Assembly: GCA_011525625.1 (NCBI GenBank)
Contig: WYAX01000009.1
Span: 87,761 to 151,760 of the forward strand
Direction of reading: 5' to 3'
Origin: Nitrospira defluvii
Lineage (GTDB): Bacteria; Nitrospirota; Nitrospiria; Nitrospirales; Nitrospiraceae
Length of the DNA: 64,000 nt
Under the pieces are notes generated by a model, which had not been told where the DNA came from, made no database searches, and was given only the letters and a program-made list of their open reading frames with translations. Shown here in pieces: positions 34,452 to 44,113 of this stretch (the stretch's first letter is position 1; each line of letters opens with the position of its first letter). The position numbers and the translations under genes were made by a program.

Positions 34452-35428
34452 CCGTCGCAAATGTCGCCACCTCAGGTTCGAAAACGTCGGCGCGACGGTC
34501 GCGCTGTGGTCTGCGCCGAAGAAACTGGGCGACAGTGTCCTCTTCAACCGCACAAAGGACTCGCCGAAGGGAACGCCCTCGACCTCAAGGAAGCCTCGCC
34601 GCTGGAAGATTTCGATCTGGCGATCCAGGGCACCGATCGGTACGACGACACCAAGGCCTCCGATGTTGTGGGGAGCACGGCTGGGCTGCCTCGCCAGTCC
34701 GGCGATGTCGCGTGAAGAATGGCTCAAACGGACGCCTCGGTTGTCGGGGGCCGCTGACATCCGGATTGCCAAGTTCTCTCCAGGGAGGCGGTGCTCATCA
34801 TGGTGAGCACCCCCGTTGATGCCATGCTGCGCGTGGCCGCCCGGCGGCCTCGTTCCCGAAGCGCCGGGTCATGGGAATGGCCGGCATTTTGGACTCCTCC
34901 GATTTCGAACCTGGATCGCCTTGGAACTCGAGGGTCGCTGGAAGGTACCAGCGTGTTCGTGCTGGGGAGGCTTCAAGGTACCACTCTCGCGTCATGCCTC
35001 AGTCGGTGCCATTCCGATCACCGATCGACTGTCGGTAGACTGTATCCAGGTGCTGATCGAGCGGACCCGAAAGGGCTGGGAAGAAATTCTAGCGCGCGAG
35101 AAGGTGAGCTCGGCCTGCTCTTGCCTCGGCCGCGGCTGTGGAGCACATGGTCGAAGCCGTGGTCAGGGAGAAGACACGTGTGTTGTCGCGCGTCGCCTCT
35201 CTTCAGGGGGAGTACGGCATCGACGGCATCTTGATGGGCGTGCCGATCATTATTGGAGCCACTGGGGTGGAACGTGTGTTGGAGCGGACAGTGAATGCGA
35301 TGGAACGGGAGGCGATCCAAAGGTCGGCTGACGCGGTGAAGGGGCTCGTTGACCAACTGTCGTGGGAGTCGCTCATGCAAGCACAGACGCCCTCGGCCTT
35401 CTTCACTGAACTACGGGCAGCCTTCTGA
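34452..35428 (+). pseudogene. mdh: Malate dehydrogenase pseudogene, multiple frameshifts
   Basis: Pieces of a NAD-dependent malate/lactate dehydrogenase follow in order but in changing frames: NVGATVAL with KKLGDSVLFN (34456 frame), ALDLKEASPLEDFDLAIQG (about 34575), REEWLKR (34711), VSTPVDAMLRVAARRP (34800), FRTWIALELE (about 34890), ASVGAIPITD (about 35000), then HMVEAVVREKTRVL and GEYGIDGILMGVPIIIGATG (35140-35270) to the C-terminus. At least five frame changes are needed, and the region of the catalytic His (GGHGDT in the family) is replaced by GGFKVPLSRH. The gene is dead. A functional mdh is presumably elsewhere. Confidence 0.88.
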
Positions 35429-35539
35429 AGGGGGAGCCTCCCGCTCACGGACGCGCGAGCCGAGGCGTGGAACACGTACTGCCTGCATGAAGCGGATGGC
35501 TTGACCGAGCCGCCCGTCTCCTCCCCCAGACGAACACCC

Positions 35540-37102
35540 TCATGAGTCGGGAGGAGAGGACGGGACGGACCTACGAGTGGGCAGGAGATCCCGCACCCGC
35601 TCGACCGGCACCCCGAAACTGACGGCGCCAAATCGGGTCATGGTCGCGGAGTGGATCGCGATGAGGGTCCCCCGGCGGTCAAAGACCGGGCTTCCGCTGC
35701 CCCCGCCCGTCGTTTGCGCATCATAGAGGATGCGGTTCGGCACGACGTCGGCGATATGGCCTTGCATGGCCAACGGCCAGATTCTCCCCTCGCGCGCGAT
35801 CAGCCGCACCAAGAGGCCCAGATCGTTCCGAGCCTGTTGAATCAATCCGATGGCAACCGCGTCATCCATCCGCGCCAAGAGGCCCTCGACCCCAGTGGGG
35901 TAGCCCAGCACCATGACCGGCTCGCCGGCGGCTGGCTGAGCGGATGGCCGCATGAGGGGAATGGTCGGTATCCCGGTGGGCGGGGGAGACAGCTGACCGA
36001 TCGCGAGGTCCACCTGATCGGACGCGCGGACGACGGAGACCGTCAAGGGCGTGGTCTGGCCTGGGCAGTGAGCGAGCAATGTCACCAGCTTCGGCTGTCG
36101 GCCAGTCGCGATCATCTCGGCGCTCTGTTTATCCATCGACCACGGTTCCATGAGGTGGCGGTTGGTGACCAATTGGCCCGAAGGCTCCACGAGGAACCCG
36201 GTCCCCATATAATCCAACAATACCGCGGGGGTCCCATCGTCGGCAGCGCCCTGCTCCAGAAATCCATAGGTCCCATAGAGCAAGCACACGGCGGGCCCAT
36301 ACCGCTTGATCAAGGACTCCGCGCGGGTCTGCTCCGCCTCGAGAGTCTGGAGCCGCCGGGTCAGGGCCTGTACGTCCTGTGGGGAGGCACCGGCGGAGCG
36401 TTGCTCGTCAAGCAGCGCGAGCAATCGGCGTACCTCGACTTCATGGGCCGTGAGTTGCTCCGCGACCCGCGCCCGCTCTGCCGCAGTCGCGTGCTCGAGG
36501 GTGGCTTGCCACTGCCGGGCCGATTCCAGCGTCTTCGACAGGAGGGTCTGCTGTCGCTCGTAGGCTTGCCGGGTGACGTAGGCGTAGTAGCCCAGCGTTC
36601 CGATGACCCCACACAGCCCGACGAACACCGTCACGATCACGAATCGGGCCGTGCGGGTCGCATGCCGTCGGAGGTCATACGCCAGTTGCGCGACGAAGCT
36701 CCCAACCCGTCCCCCGCGACCCAGGTCGCTCTCCGCGGCGATATCCCTGGCATCCTGCATGATCTCCCGCACGAGTTTACAGGCGGCATATTCCTCGGGG
36801 CGGATGCGAATGCGCAACTTGGGACCCTGCGGCCCCAATCGGATGAGATCGTTGTCGCGCAGCACGATCTCATCGATCGGCTGGTGATTGACCAGAGTGG
36901 GTGCCCCTGCAGCCAGATTCCGGACATGGAGTTCACAGTGTTCCTCAAAGATTTGTGCGTGCAGCGGCGCCACCGGCCCTTGATCATCGGAGGGAAACGG
37001 GACGTCGTTCTTCGCATCTTCCCCCAGCGTGAGCCAGGTCCGATCGAAATATTGGGTCTCGCCGCGATGACAGCCGGAGAGGTGCACCAACGAAAATTTC
37101 AT
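35540..37102 (-). CDS. Membrane protein with FHA domain and trypsin-like protease domain
   Basis: A 520-residue protein: an N-terminal FHA-like phosphopeptide-binding domain (LTLGEDAKNDVPFP, HVRNLAAGAPTLVN, LRDNDLIRLG; 1-100), one membrane helix (about 152-176), a coiled coil (about 180-265) and a trypsin/HtrA-like domain with His316 (LVTNRHLMEPW), Asp365 (SDQVDLAIG) and Ser469 (TTGGGSGSPVF). The triad looks complete. No PDZ domain is seen. A cytoplasmic FHA joined through the membrane to a periplasmic protease suggests phosphorylation-linked envelope proteolysis (inference). The start at 37102 begins right at the FHA domain; the frame is open for 70 more codons upstream, which are low-complexity and unlikely to be coding. 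Confidence 0.82.
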   Translation of the reverse strand: MKFSLVHLSGCHRGETQYFDRTWLTLGEDAKNDVPFPSDDQGPVAPLHAQIFEEHCELHVRNLAAGAPTLVNHQPIDEIVLRDNDLIRLGPQGPKLRIRIRPEEYAACKLVREIMQDARDIAAESDLGRGGRVGSFVAQLAYDLRRHATRTARFVIVTVFVGLCGVIGTLGYYAYVTRQAYERQQTLLSKTLESARQWQATLEHATAAERARVAEQLTAHEVEVRRLLALLDEQRSAGASPQDVQALTRRLQTLEAEQTRAESLIKRYGPAVCLLYGTYGFLEQGAADDGTPAVLLDYMGTGFLVEPSGQLVTNRHLMEPWSMDKQSAEMIATGRQPKLVTLLAHCPGQTTPLTVSVVRASDQVDLAIGQLSPPPTGIPTIPLMRPSAQPAAGEPVMVLGYPTGVEGLLARMDDAVAIGLIQQARNDLGLLVRLIAREGRIWPLAMQGHIADVVPNRILYDAQTTGGGSGSPVFDRRGTLIAIHSATMTRFGAVSFGVPVERVRDLLPTRRSVPSSPPDS

Positions 37103-37432
37103 GCAGCAGGGTCTTCTCCCTTCCAAGCCGGCCACGCGATGAATGCAAGCCCCACGTGTGGGGCTGCGAGGCGGCTGGCTCTGTTTCCGGCTTCGGTTGG
37201 GGAAGGATCCTATACGAACGCAGACCGAGCGGCAACGGTCTGCGTCGGCGATCCGCCGTGGCGGCCAGGTGCTGTGGCGGACGGCACTCGACGCATCTCT
37301 TGATGGAGCCATCGCGCATGGAGTGGGTGAAGACAGACACAGGTGTCGCAGGCACGATGACGAATGAGGCTCTGGTTTGCAGGCCTCTGATAGAGTATGG
37401 GAGGATGGATATGGCCGTAAGGATTGCGTTGA

Positions 37433-37461
37433 TTGATGAGGGCAGAGAACTGTGCTACGCT
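37433..37461 (+). promoter_or_regulatory. Sigma-70-type promoter of the second RND operon
   Basis: TTGATG, a 17-bp spacer and an extended TGC-TACGCT -10 box. The predicted start of transcription is within a few bases of ATG 37471, so that gene could be read from a leaderless message. Confidence 0.5.
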
Positions 37462-37470
37462 AAGTACTCA

Positions 37471-37941
37471 ATGCGATTAAAGCATGGCAACGCATCATGG
37501 TTTCGCGTCGCGGTTCTCATGTGGGCGTCCTTATGGGTGCTTGCCGTGCCGTTGGTCCATATTCATCCCGAGGCCGATCATCGCCATGGGGCCTCGGATC
37601 ACGTGCATGGCGGCACGGTCCACACGGTTTTCTCCACAGACTTGGTTTGTGAGTTCTCCGGCCATGATCATGCCTCGATCGCAGACGGCGAAACCCGCTG
37701 TCCGCTCCATGTCATTACGCTCCTACCTCACGGGCCGGAGCACCTTGCAATTGATCTGGTTCTCGCTTTCTCCGGCGAGCCGCAAGTCGGCAAAGGCACC
37801 GCGCTGGATGTGGCCGCACATTCCTTCCATGCGAACCCGCCTGCGAGGCCTCATGCCGTATGGCAGCCGCGCCCCAGTTCTTCGCTGATGAATCTTTTCC
37901 TCACCACCAGTCTCTCATCTCGCGCTCCCCCTATCGTTTGA
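37471..37941 (+). CDS. Small His-rich exported protein preceding the second RND pump
   Basis: A 156-residue protein with a signal-like helix (VAVLMWASLWVLAVPLVHIH) followed by a His-rich segment (HPEADHRHGASDHVHGG) and CPLH. No family recognised; His clusters suggest Zn/Ni/Co/Cu binding. It sits just before the tolC-like gene as the ORF at 7581 does in the first pump. An in-frame ATG at 37411 has GGGAGG upstream and is an alternative start. Confidence 0.55.
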   Translation: MRLKHGNASWFRVAVLMWASLWVLAVPLVHIHPEADHRHGASDHVHGGTVHTVFSTDLVCEFSGHDHASIADGETRCPLHVITLLPHGPEHLAIDLVLAFSGEPQVGKGTALDVAAHSFHANPPARPHAVWQPRPSSSLMNLFLTTSLSSRAPPIV

Positions 37942-38050
37942 TCGCGTCTTTTTATATCTCCTAACGTTTCGATCTATTGTGTCGGCGCTACACGTCCATC
38001 TCTTATTGTGACGGGGGCGAGTTGCCATGGCGCCGATGGGGAGGACCAGC

Positions 38051-39310
38051 ATGAAACCTGCACTCGTTTGCAGAATTATGGCCGCGCTCGGATGCGTGAT
38101 CATTTTGGAATCTCATCCGGCGGGCGATGCCGCCGAGCTCAGCCCGCCCGGATACACACTAAACCAAGTCGTACAGCTGGCGCTCCAACACAACCCCATG
38201 ATGAACGGCGCGGAAGCAGTGCTGGAACAGAGTCAAAGTCAGCGCGTCACGGCCGGTGCCTATTTGAACCCCACCATCACGGGATCAGCTGGCCGCGGGT
38301 CGATTCGCGAGCCCAGCACCGGTGTGTCGATCACCGAGCGGACGATCACCGTGGAACAGCCGCTGGAGTGGCTGGGCAAACGCACAGCCCGACAACGCGC
38401 CGCCGACGCGGGGGTGGCCGGCGCTCTCGCCGGCGTGGACGAAACAAAAGTGCTGGTCATGACCGACGTAAAAGGGGCGTTTTTCCAGTTGCTCCTGGCG
38501 CAACAGGATGCACAGCTCGCGAGGGAGAACCTGAAGACGGTCGAAGATCTCGTGAAATTGGTGAGTGCGCGGGTCAGCACGCGAGAAGCGCCGAAATTCG
38601 AGTTGGTCAAGGCAACCGTTGAACTCCAAAAAACACGGAAGGATCTCGCGAGGGCGGACAACGCGCTCCTGGTGGCTCGTGCCAAACTCAATACGGTCAC
38701 AGGCAAGGCCCTCGGAGAATCATTTGCCATCCAGGGGGAGTTTGAGACAGTGAGGTCGGGACTGGATCTACGTGTACTGACAGATCAAGCACTCGACCGA
38801 CATCCCGCACTTCGCCGACAACAGAAAGCGGTCGAGCAAGCCGAGTTTACGATCGAACAGGAACGCGCCTCGCGCATGCCGAACGTGGCCGTGATCGGTC
38901 AGTATCATCGAGAAGCCGGTGACGAATCCGTCACGGCGGGGCTGAGCGTGCCGCTGCCCCTGTGGTATCGCCGACAGGGAGAGATCGGGACGGCGATGGG
39001 AGCTCATCGACGAGCGCAAGCCGAACGGGCTCGCGTGCAGCAAGAACTGGAGCAGACCATCACGCAGCATTTTCAGGAGGTGCGGACTGCTCAAGAACAG
39101 ATGCAGGTCTTCGAGCAAGGACTCCTCTATCAAGCCAAAGAAGCGTTCGACATCGCCCAGTTCAGTTTTCGCCATGGAGTGGCGAGTTTGCTCGAAGTCA
39201 TCGACGCGCAGCGTGTCTACCGCCAGACGCTCCTCGAATATGCCCAGGCACGAGCCGATCATTCCATCGCGCTGGCCCGATTGGAGCGGGCGGTGGGAGG
39301 GTTGCCATGA
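38051..39310 (+). CDS. TolC-family outer-membrane efflux protein (CzcC-like)
   Basis: A 419-residue outer-membrane factor: signal peptide, YTLNQVVQLALQHNPMM, VEQPLEWLGKRTARQRAA, long coiled coils, and a second repeat (LSVPLPLWYRRQGEIGTA, FSFRHGVASLLEVIDAQRVY). ATG 38051 follows GGGGAGG. It overlaps the adaptor gene by four bases. With the next two genes it makes a complete HME-RND pump. Confidence 0.88.
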   Translation: MKPALVCRIMAALGCVIILESHPAGDAAELSPPGYTLNQVVQLALQHNPMMNGAEAVLEQSQSQRVTAGAYLNPTITGSAGRGSIREPSTGVSITERTITVEQPLEWLGKRTARQRAADAGVAGALAGVDETKVLVMTDVKGAFFQLLLAQQDAQLARENLKTVEDLVKLVSARVSTREAPKFELVKATVELQKTRKDLARADNALLVARAKLNTVTGKALGESFAIQGEFETVRSGLDLRVLTDQALDRHPALRRQQKAVEQAEFTIEQERASRMPNVAVIGQYHREAGDESVTAGLSVPLPLWYRRQGEIGTAMGAHRRAQAERARVQQELEQTITQHFQEVRTAQEQMQVFEQGLLYQAKEAFDIAQFSFRHGVASLLEVIDAQRVYRQTLLEYAQARADHSIALARLERAVGGLP

Positions 39311-40527
39311 ACGTTCGCGTCGTGAGGCGTTCATCACCGGTTTATCGAACGATCGGCCTGTTCCTGTTGGTCGCCATAGTGAATACGTCGTGTCAGTCAA
39401 AGCAAGAGGATGCGCCGAAACCGCCTGCCCAGGCGGCCACGGCGTTGAATGAACCCGGAATCATCGAACTGCCTGATGGGAGTCCGACTCTCACCCACCT
39501 GCAGACCGATCGAGCAGCGCTCCGGCCGATCCGCACGGTCCTCAAGGCCCAGGCAGGGAAGATTTTGCTCAATGAGAATCGACTAGCGCATCTGAGCGCG
39601 CGAGTTCCCGGCCGTATCGTGGCTGTGTATACCAACCTCGGCGACCGAGTCCGGGAAGGGGACCGGCTGCTGTTACTCGACAGCCCCGCCTTTGGAGGGG
39701 CCCAGTTGGAGTATCGGAAAGCGAGGACCACAGTGGGTGTGACGGAACAAGCGCTGGAGCGGGCCAAAGCCCTAATCGATCGCGGTGCGATCGGCGCGGG
39801 GGAATATCAACGGCGCGAGGCGGACCATGAGAATGCTCGTGCCGATCTCCACGAAGCGGAGGAAAAGCTGCATTTACTCGGCATGACGGAGCGGGAGATC
39901 GAGCGGTTGGCCGCCAAGACCTTGCCCCATGCGGAGGTGGCGCAAGTCTTCCTGCGGGCGCCCTTTACCGGTGAGGTGATTGAGCGGAACGCGACCATCG
40001 GCGAAGTCATTGATCCCAATAAGACGCTCTTCACAGTGGCAGACCTCTCGACTGTCTGGGTGCGTGCCGATTTCCCGGAGCAACAGGCTGGTCGACTGAA
40101 GACCGGCCTCACCATCGAGCTGCGAGTGTCGGCCTATCCGGAGACGGTGTTTCGAGGTGCCATTACCTATGTTGGCGCGGTGATCGATCCCACGACGCGG
40201 ACCGTGACGGCACGGGCGGATGTATCCAACAGTGACGGCCGATTACGACCCGAAATGTTCGCCGACGTCACATTGATGACGGACGAGCAATTCGTCTTGA
40301 GCGTCCCGCGCTCCGCTGTGCAGCAGGTTGGCAGCCGGACGGTCGCGTTCATTGTGCAAGGAACGCGTCGGTTCGAATCCCGTGAGGTGACCGTCACCCA
40401 GGCCTCGGGCGACTACATCCAGGTTGTGGCCGGGCTCACGGCAGGAGAGGAAGTGGTCACGCAGGGCAGTTACGCCCTCAAGTCTGAGTTGCTCCGCGAG
40501 CACATGCCGTCGGAGGGCGCGCCATGA
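39307..40527 (+). CDS. Periplasmic adaptor of heavy-metal RND pump (CzcB-like lipoprotein)
   Basis: A 406-residue membrane-fusion protein whose signal ends in a lipobox (VNTSCQS). Domains: barrel-sandwich hybrid (ARVPGRIVAVYTNLGDRVRE, DRLLLLDSP), helical hairpin (EQALERAKALIDRGAIGAGE), lipoyl half (VFLRAPFTGEVIERNATIGE) and beta-barrel. It lacks the Met-rich linker of the first adaptor, which argues against Cu(I) as substrate. It starts inside a longer frame that overlaps tolC out of phase, and overlaps the RND gene by four bases. Confidence 0.88.
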   Translation: MNVRVVRRSSPVYRTIGLFLLVAIVNTSCQSKQEDAPKPPAQAATALNEPGIIELPDGSPTLTHLQTDRAALRPIRTVLKAQAGKILLNENRLAHLSARVPGRIVAVYTNLGDRVREGDRLLLLDSPAFGGAQLEYRKARTTVGVTEQALERAKALIDRGAIGAGEYQRREADHENARADLHEAEEKLHLLGMTEREIERLAAKTLPHAEVAQVFLRAPFTGEVIERNATIGEVIDPNKTLFTVADLSTVWVRADFPEQQAGRLKTGLTIELRVSAYPETVFRGAITYVGAVIDPTTRTVTARADVSNSDGRLRPEMFADVTLMTDEQFVLSVPRSAVQQVGSRTVAFIVQGTRRFESREVTVTQASGDYIQVVAGLTAGEEVVTQGSYALKSELLREHMPSEGAP

Positions 40528-43500
40528 TCGAACGGCTGATCCGCGGTGCGCTGGAACAACGACTCATCGTGCTGCTGCTTATGCTCGGGCTCATCGTGAG
40601 CGGCGTGGCCGCGTTCCGCCACCTCCCGATTGATGCCTTTCCCGATGTCACTCCGGTCCAGGTTCAAGTCATCACCCGGGCGCCCTCTCTGGCGCCTTCA
40701 GAAATCGAACGCCTCGTGACCTTTCCCCTGGAGATCGAGTTGACGAACCTGCCGGGCAAAACGGAAATGCGGTCCATTTCGCGATTCGGACTCTCCGTGA
40801 TTACCGTGGTCTTTGAAGACAGGATGGATATCTACTTCGCCCGGCAACTCGTTTTGGAACGGATGCTCCAGGCGCGATCCCGGCTTCCCCAAACCGCCGA
40901 GCCCGAGCTCGGGCCGGTCAGTACGGGATTGAGCGAAGTCTACATGTATCTCGTCGAGGGCTCGACACAGAGCCTCATGGAGTTGCGGACCCTTCAAGAC
41001 TGGGTCATTCGCCCGATGCTGCGGGCGGTCCCAGGCCTCGCGGATGTCGATACGTTGGGCGGCCTGGCCAAGCAGTACGAAGTGCTGGTCGATCCCAATC
41101 GATTGGCGAGCTTCGGACTCACGTTGCGCCAGGTGCATGCGGCGGTCGCAGGTAACAATCAAAATGCCGGAGGCAGTTATATCGAGCAGGGCGGAGATAA
41201 GTTGGTCGTCCATGGCGTAGGACTGGCCCGCTCTGCGGCGGACCTGGAACAGATCGTGGTCGCGGCGCACAAGGGCACACCAATCTATCTTCGGGATGTC
41301 GCGCAGGTTCGCCAAGGGACTGCCATCCGCTTGGGAGGGACGACGCGTGACGGGAAGGGCGAGGTGCTCGAAGGGATTGCCGTCATGCTGCGGGGTGGCA
41401 ATAGTCGAGAGATTGTCTCTACAGTGAAAGACAAGGTCGAGCTGATCAATCGGGTCTTGCCGGCCGGTGTGAAGATGGTGCCTTTCCTGGATCGCATCGA
41501 ATTAGTGACACGGGCCCTCGATACGGTCGAACGGGCCTTGCTGGAGGGTGTCGCGGTCGTCATCCTCGTGCTGTATTTGTTTCTCCGGAATTTCCGCGGG
41601 GCCCTTGTCGTCGCTCTGACATTGCCGCTGGCCACCCTGGGCACATTCCTGGTCATGCAACAGGTCGGCCTGTCTGCGAATTTGATGTCGTTGGGCGGCT
41701 TGGCGATCTCGCTGGGGATGATCGTCGATGCGGCCATCGTCCAGGTGGAGAACGTCGAGCGCCATCTGAGCGAGCAGGCGAAAGGCCTGGCCTTCTCGAT
41801 CACGGACCGATTGCCGGTCGTCTTACGCGCCGTCCTGGAAGTGCGGAAGCCAAGTCTATTTGGGGAGTTGATCATTGCGTTGACCTTTGTCCCGCTCCTG
41901 ACGCTCCAAGGGATGGAAGGCAAAATGTTCATCCCGCTGGCCATGACGGTGGTGATCGCCCTCCTCAGTTCGTTACTGCTCTCGATGACGGTGGTTCCGG
42001 TGCTGGCGGCAGTGCTTATGAAGCCTCGTGCCACGGAGAAGAGCGGGCACTTGTTGGAGAGGGGGCGACGGCTCTATCGCCAGCTGTTGGAGGGGGCCAT
42101 CTGCAGAACTCGTCTGGTCGTCCTCATAGCGGCGGGTGTGCTCGTCGGGGGGGCGGCTTTGGTCCCATTCATCGGCCGGGAGTTCGTTCCCATCATGGAT
42201 GAAGGCACGATCGTGGTGAATATGATGCGGCTTCCCAGCATCAGCTTGACCGAATCGCTGAAGATTTCAGGAGACGTCGAACGACTCTTGCTCGAGATCC
42301 CGGACGTGCGCTCTGTCATTTCCCGTACGGGAGCGAATGAACTGGGGACGGATCCGATGGGGATGGAACTCAGTGACATGTATGTCTTACTCAAGCCTAC
42401 ATCCGACTGGCACGCAAAGTCTAAAACGGGCATTGAGGAGCAGGTCCGCGGGCGACTGGAGCAAGTGCCCGGCATCGCGTTCGGGTTGTCCCAGCCGATC
42501 GCCATGCGCGTCGATGAATTGGTTTCGGGGGTCAGGTCTCAGGTCGCCGTCAAACTGTTCGGCGAGGATCTTGAAATCTTGCGGACGAAGGCGGATGAGA
42601 TGGCCCGGGTGTTGCGGGATGTGCGCGGCATGTCCGATCTCCGGGTCGAACAGGTATCGGGGCTCTACTATCTGAAGATCGACATCGACCGTGCCAAGAT
42701 CGCGCGTCATGGGATCAATGTGGCGGAGATCACGGAGGTGATCGAAGCCGTCGGTGGCGGGATTGCCGCCGGGGAGATGTTTGAAGGGCAATGGCGGTTT
42801 CCGATCAGAGTACGATTTCCGGATGATCGGCGCGCCGATGTGGCGACGATTTCGGCGCTGTGGGTGACGGCACCGGATGGCTCGCGTATTCCGCTTCGGG
42901 ATCTGGCCGAGATTCGAATTGTGGAAGGGCCGGCGCAGATCAGCCGTGAGCACGCGAGCCGCCGGATTGTGATCGAAGCCAATGTGGTCGGACGCGACCT
43001 GGTCGGCGCGGTCGAAGAGGCGCAAGCCGCAGTCGATCGACTGGTGAAGCTTCCGCCAGGCTATTATGTCACCTGGGGCGGCCAATTCGAAAACCAACAA
43101 CAGGCGATGGCGCGCTTGGCCGTCGTCGTTCCCCTGGTCGTTGGACTGATCTTTCTGCTGCTCTTTTTCACCTTCGGCAACCTGAGGCAAGCGGCGCTCA
43201 TTCTCCTCGCGATTCCGTTTGCCATGGTCGGCGGCCTTCTGGCGCTCTGGCTCACGGGACTGTATCTCTCGGTGCCGGCCTCTGTCGGCTTTATTGCCTT
43301 GTTCGGCGTGGCGGTGCTCAACGGTGTGGTGAAGATCGCCTACATCAATCAATTGCGGGAGCAGGGCATGGCCTTGGACGAGGCGGTGCTGACCGGCATG
43401 GTCCTCCGGTTGCGTCCGGTTCTGATGACCGCGATCGTGGCGATGATGGCGCTCATGCCGCTGCTGTTGGCGACCGGCCCGGGTTCTGAGATCCAGCGGC

Positions 43501-43661
43501 CGCTCGCGACGGTCGTGATCGGAGGATTGTTTTCATCAACGGCCCTGACCTTGGTGGTGCTTCCCGTGCTCTACCGGTGGGTCGAGCAACGAATCGTGCG
43601 ACGGCATGCTTCGGAGGCAGCCGTACTTACCACGGCTTCTGACAGAGAGGTGACAACGTGA
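40524..43661 (+). CDS. Heavy-metal RND pump (CzcA-like)
   Basis: A 1045-residue HME-RND transporter: RHLPIDAFPDVTPVQVQV, the periplasmic PFLDRIELVTRALD, and the membrane motif ISLGMIVDAAIVQVENVERH, with D and E conserved but LG in place of the DFG of classical CzcA. ARVLRDVRGMSDLRVEQ and the YVTWGGQFENQQQAM region match HME-type pumps. None of the CusA-type Met sites is present. Substrate therefore likely a divalent metal (Zn, Co, Ni or Cd), but the odd motif means a guess. It ends with an overlap on the next lipoprotein gene (GTGA). Confidence 0.88.
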   Translation: MIERLIRGALEQRLIVLLLMLGLIVSGVAAFRHLPIDAFPDVTPVQVQVITRAPSLAPSEIERLVTFPLEIELTNLPGKTEMRSISRFGLSVITVVFEDRMDIYFARQLVLERMLQARSRLPQTAEPELGPVSTGLSEVYMYLVEGSTQSLMELRTLQDWVIRPMLRAVPGLADVDTLGGLAKQYEVLVDPNRLASFGLTLRQVHAAVAGNNQNAGGSYIEQGGDKLVVHGVGLARSAADLEQIVVAAHKGTPIYLRDVAQVRQGTAIRLGGTTRDGKGEVLEGIAVMLRGGNSREIVSTVKDKVELINRVLPAGVKMVPFLDRIELVTRALDTVERALLEGVAVVILVLYLFLRNFRGALVVALTLPLATLGTFLVMQQVGLSANLMSLGGLAISLGMIVDAAIVQVENVERHLSEQAKGLAFSITDRLPVVLRAVLEVRKPSLFGELIIALTFVPLLTLQGMEGKMFIPLAMTVVIALLSSLLLSMTVVPVLAAVLMKPRATEKSGHLLERGRRLYRQLLEGAICRTRLVVLIAAGVLVGGAALVPFIGREFVPIMDEGTIVVNMMRLPSISLTESLKISGDVERLLLEIPDVRSVISRTGANELGTDPMGMELSDMYVLLKPTSDWHAKSKTGIEEQVRGRLEQVPGIAFGLSQPIAMRVDELVSGVRSQVAVKLFGEDLEILRTKADEMARVLRDVRGMSDLRVEQVSGLYYLKIDIDRAKIARHGINVAEITEVIEAVGGGIAAGEMFEGQWRFPIRVRFPDDRRADVATISALWVTAPDGSRIPLRDLAEIRIVEGPAQISREHASRRIVIEANVVGRDLVGAVEEAQAAVDRLVKLPPGYYVTWGGQFENQQQAMARLAVVVPLVVGLIFLLLFFTFGNLRQAALILLAIPFAMVGGLLALWLTGLYLSVPASVGFIALFGVAVLNGVVKIAYINQLREQGMALDEAVLTGMVLRLRPVLMTAIVAMMALMPLLLATGPGSEIQRPLATVVIGGLFSSTALTLVVLPVLYRWVEQRIVRRHASEAAVLTTASDREVTT

Positions 43662-44068
43662 TGCGCATTTGTCGTGACGATCGTTGCTGGCTCTTGATCG
43701 TGATGCTGGCGATTCTCTCTCCTGCCACGCTCAGCGGCTGCGTCGAGACACCTTCCTCTCGCCACGTCACTGCCAAGCAAGCGCTCCTCGGCAAATCCGA
43801 AGCGGAGGTCCTGGCCTGCGCTGGGGCACCACAGGCGGTCTCGTCCCAGGATGGCCTGAGAGTCTTGAGCTACCACAAGGAGGGCGGATTGTTCGAACAG
43901 TCTTTCCCTGGAAGCAAGAGTAGCCGCCCGGAAGGCGTGCGGCACGCCTGTACGGCCATCGTGAAGGTGGAGAACGATCGGGTCACCCAGGTACAGTACC
44001 AGATGATGCCGGAATCAACGGCCATGCATGAGCATTGTGAAGAGATCTTTCAGCGCTGTGGGCCGTAG
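43658..44068 (+). CDS. Lipoprotein, paralogue A
   Basis: A 136-residue lipoprotein (lipobox LSGC) with ATAKQALLGK-type helix, AGAPQAVSSQDGLRVLSYHKEGG, FPGSKSSRPEGVRHACTAIV and a Cys/His-containing end (MHEHCEEIFQRC). No family recognised. It is about 70 percent alike in sequence to the lipoprotein at 49389, including the 5' flank GAGGTGACAAC. GTG 43658 overlaps the RND stop; ATG 43661 is an alternative. Confidence 0.65.
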   Translation: MMRICRDDRCWLLIVMLAILSPATLSGCVETPSSRHVTAKQALLGKSEAEVLACAGAPQAVSSQDGLRVLSYHKEGGLFEQSFPGSKSSRPEGVRHACTAIVKVENDRVTQVQYQMMPESTAMHEHCEEIFQRCGP

Positions 44069-44113
44069 GCCCCAGTCTATTCATGAAATCGGACGGCGCA
44101 AGGGAAAGAAACG

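Noticed and set aside
34791..35234. Apparent separate ORFs across the malate dehydrogenase region
   Set aside because: They are pieces of one dehydrogenase in shifted frames, so they were merged into the pseudogene.
35651..37303. Long plus-strand ORF opposite the FHA-protease gene
   Set aside because: Its protein is basic and low-complexity without motifs, and the minus strand carries clear FHA and protease signatures.
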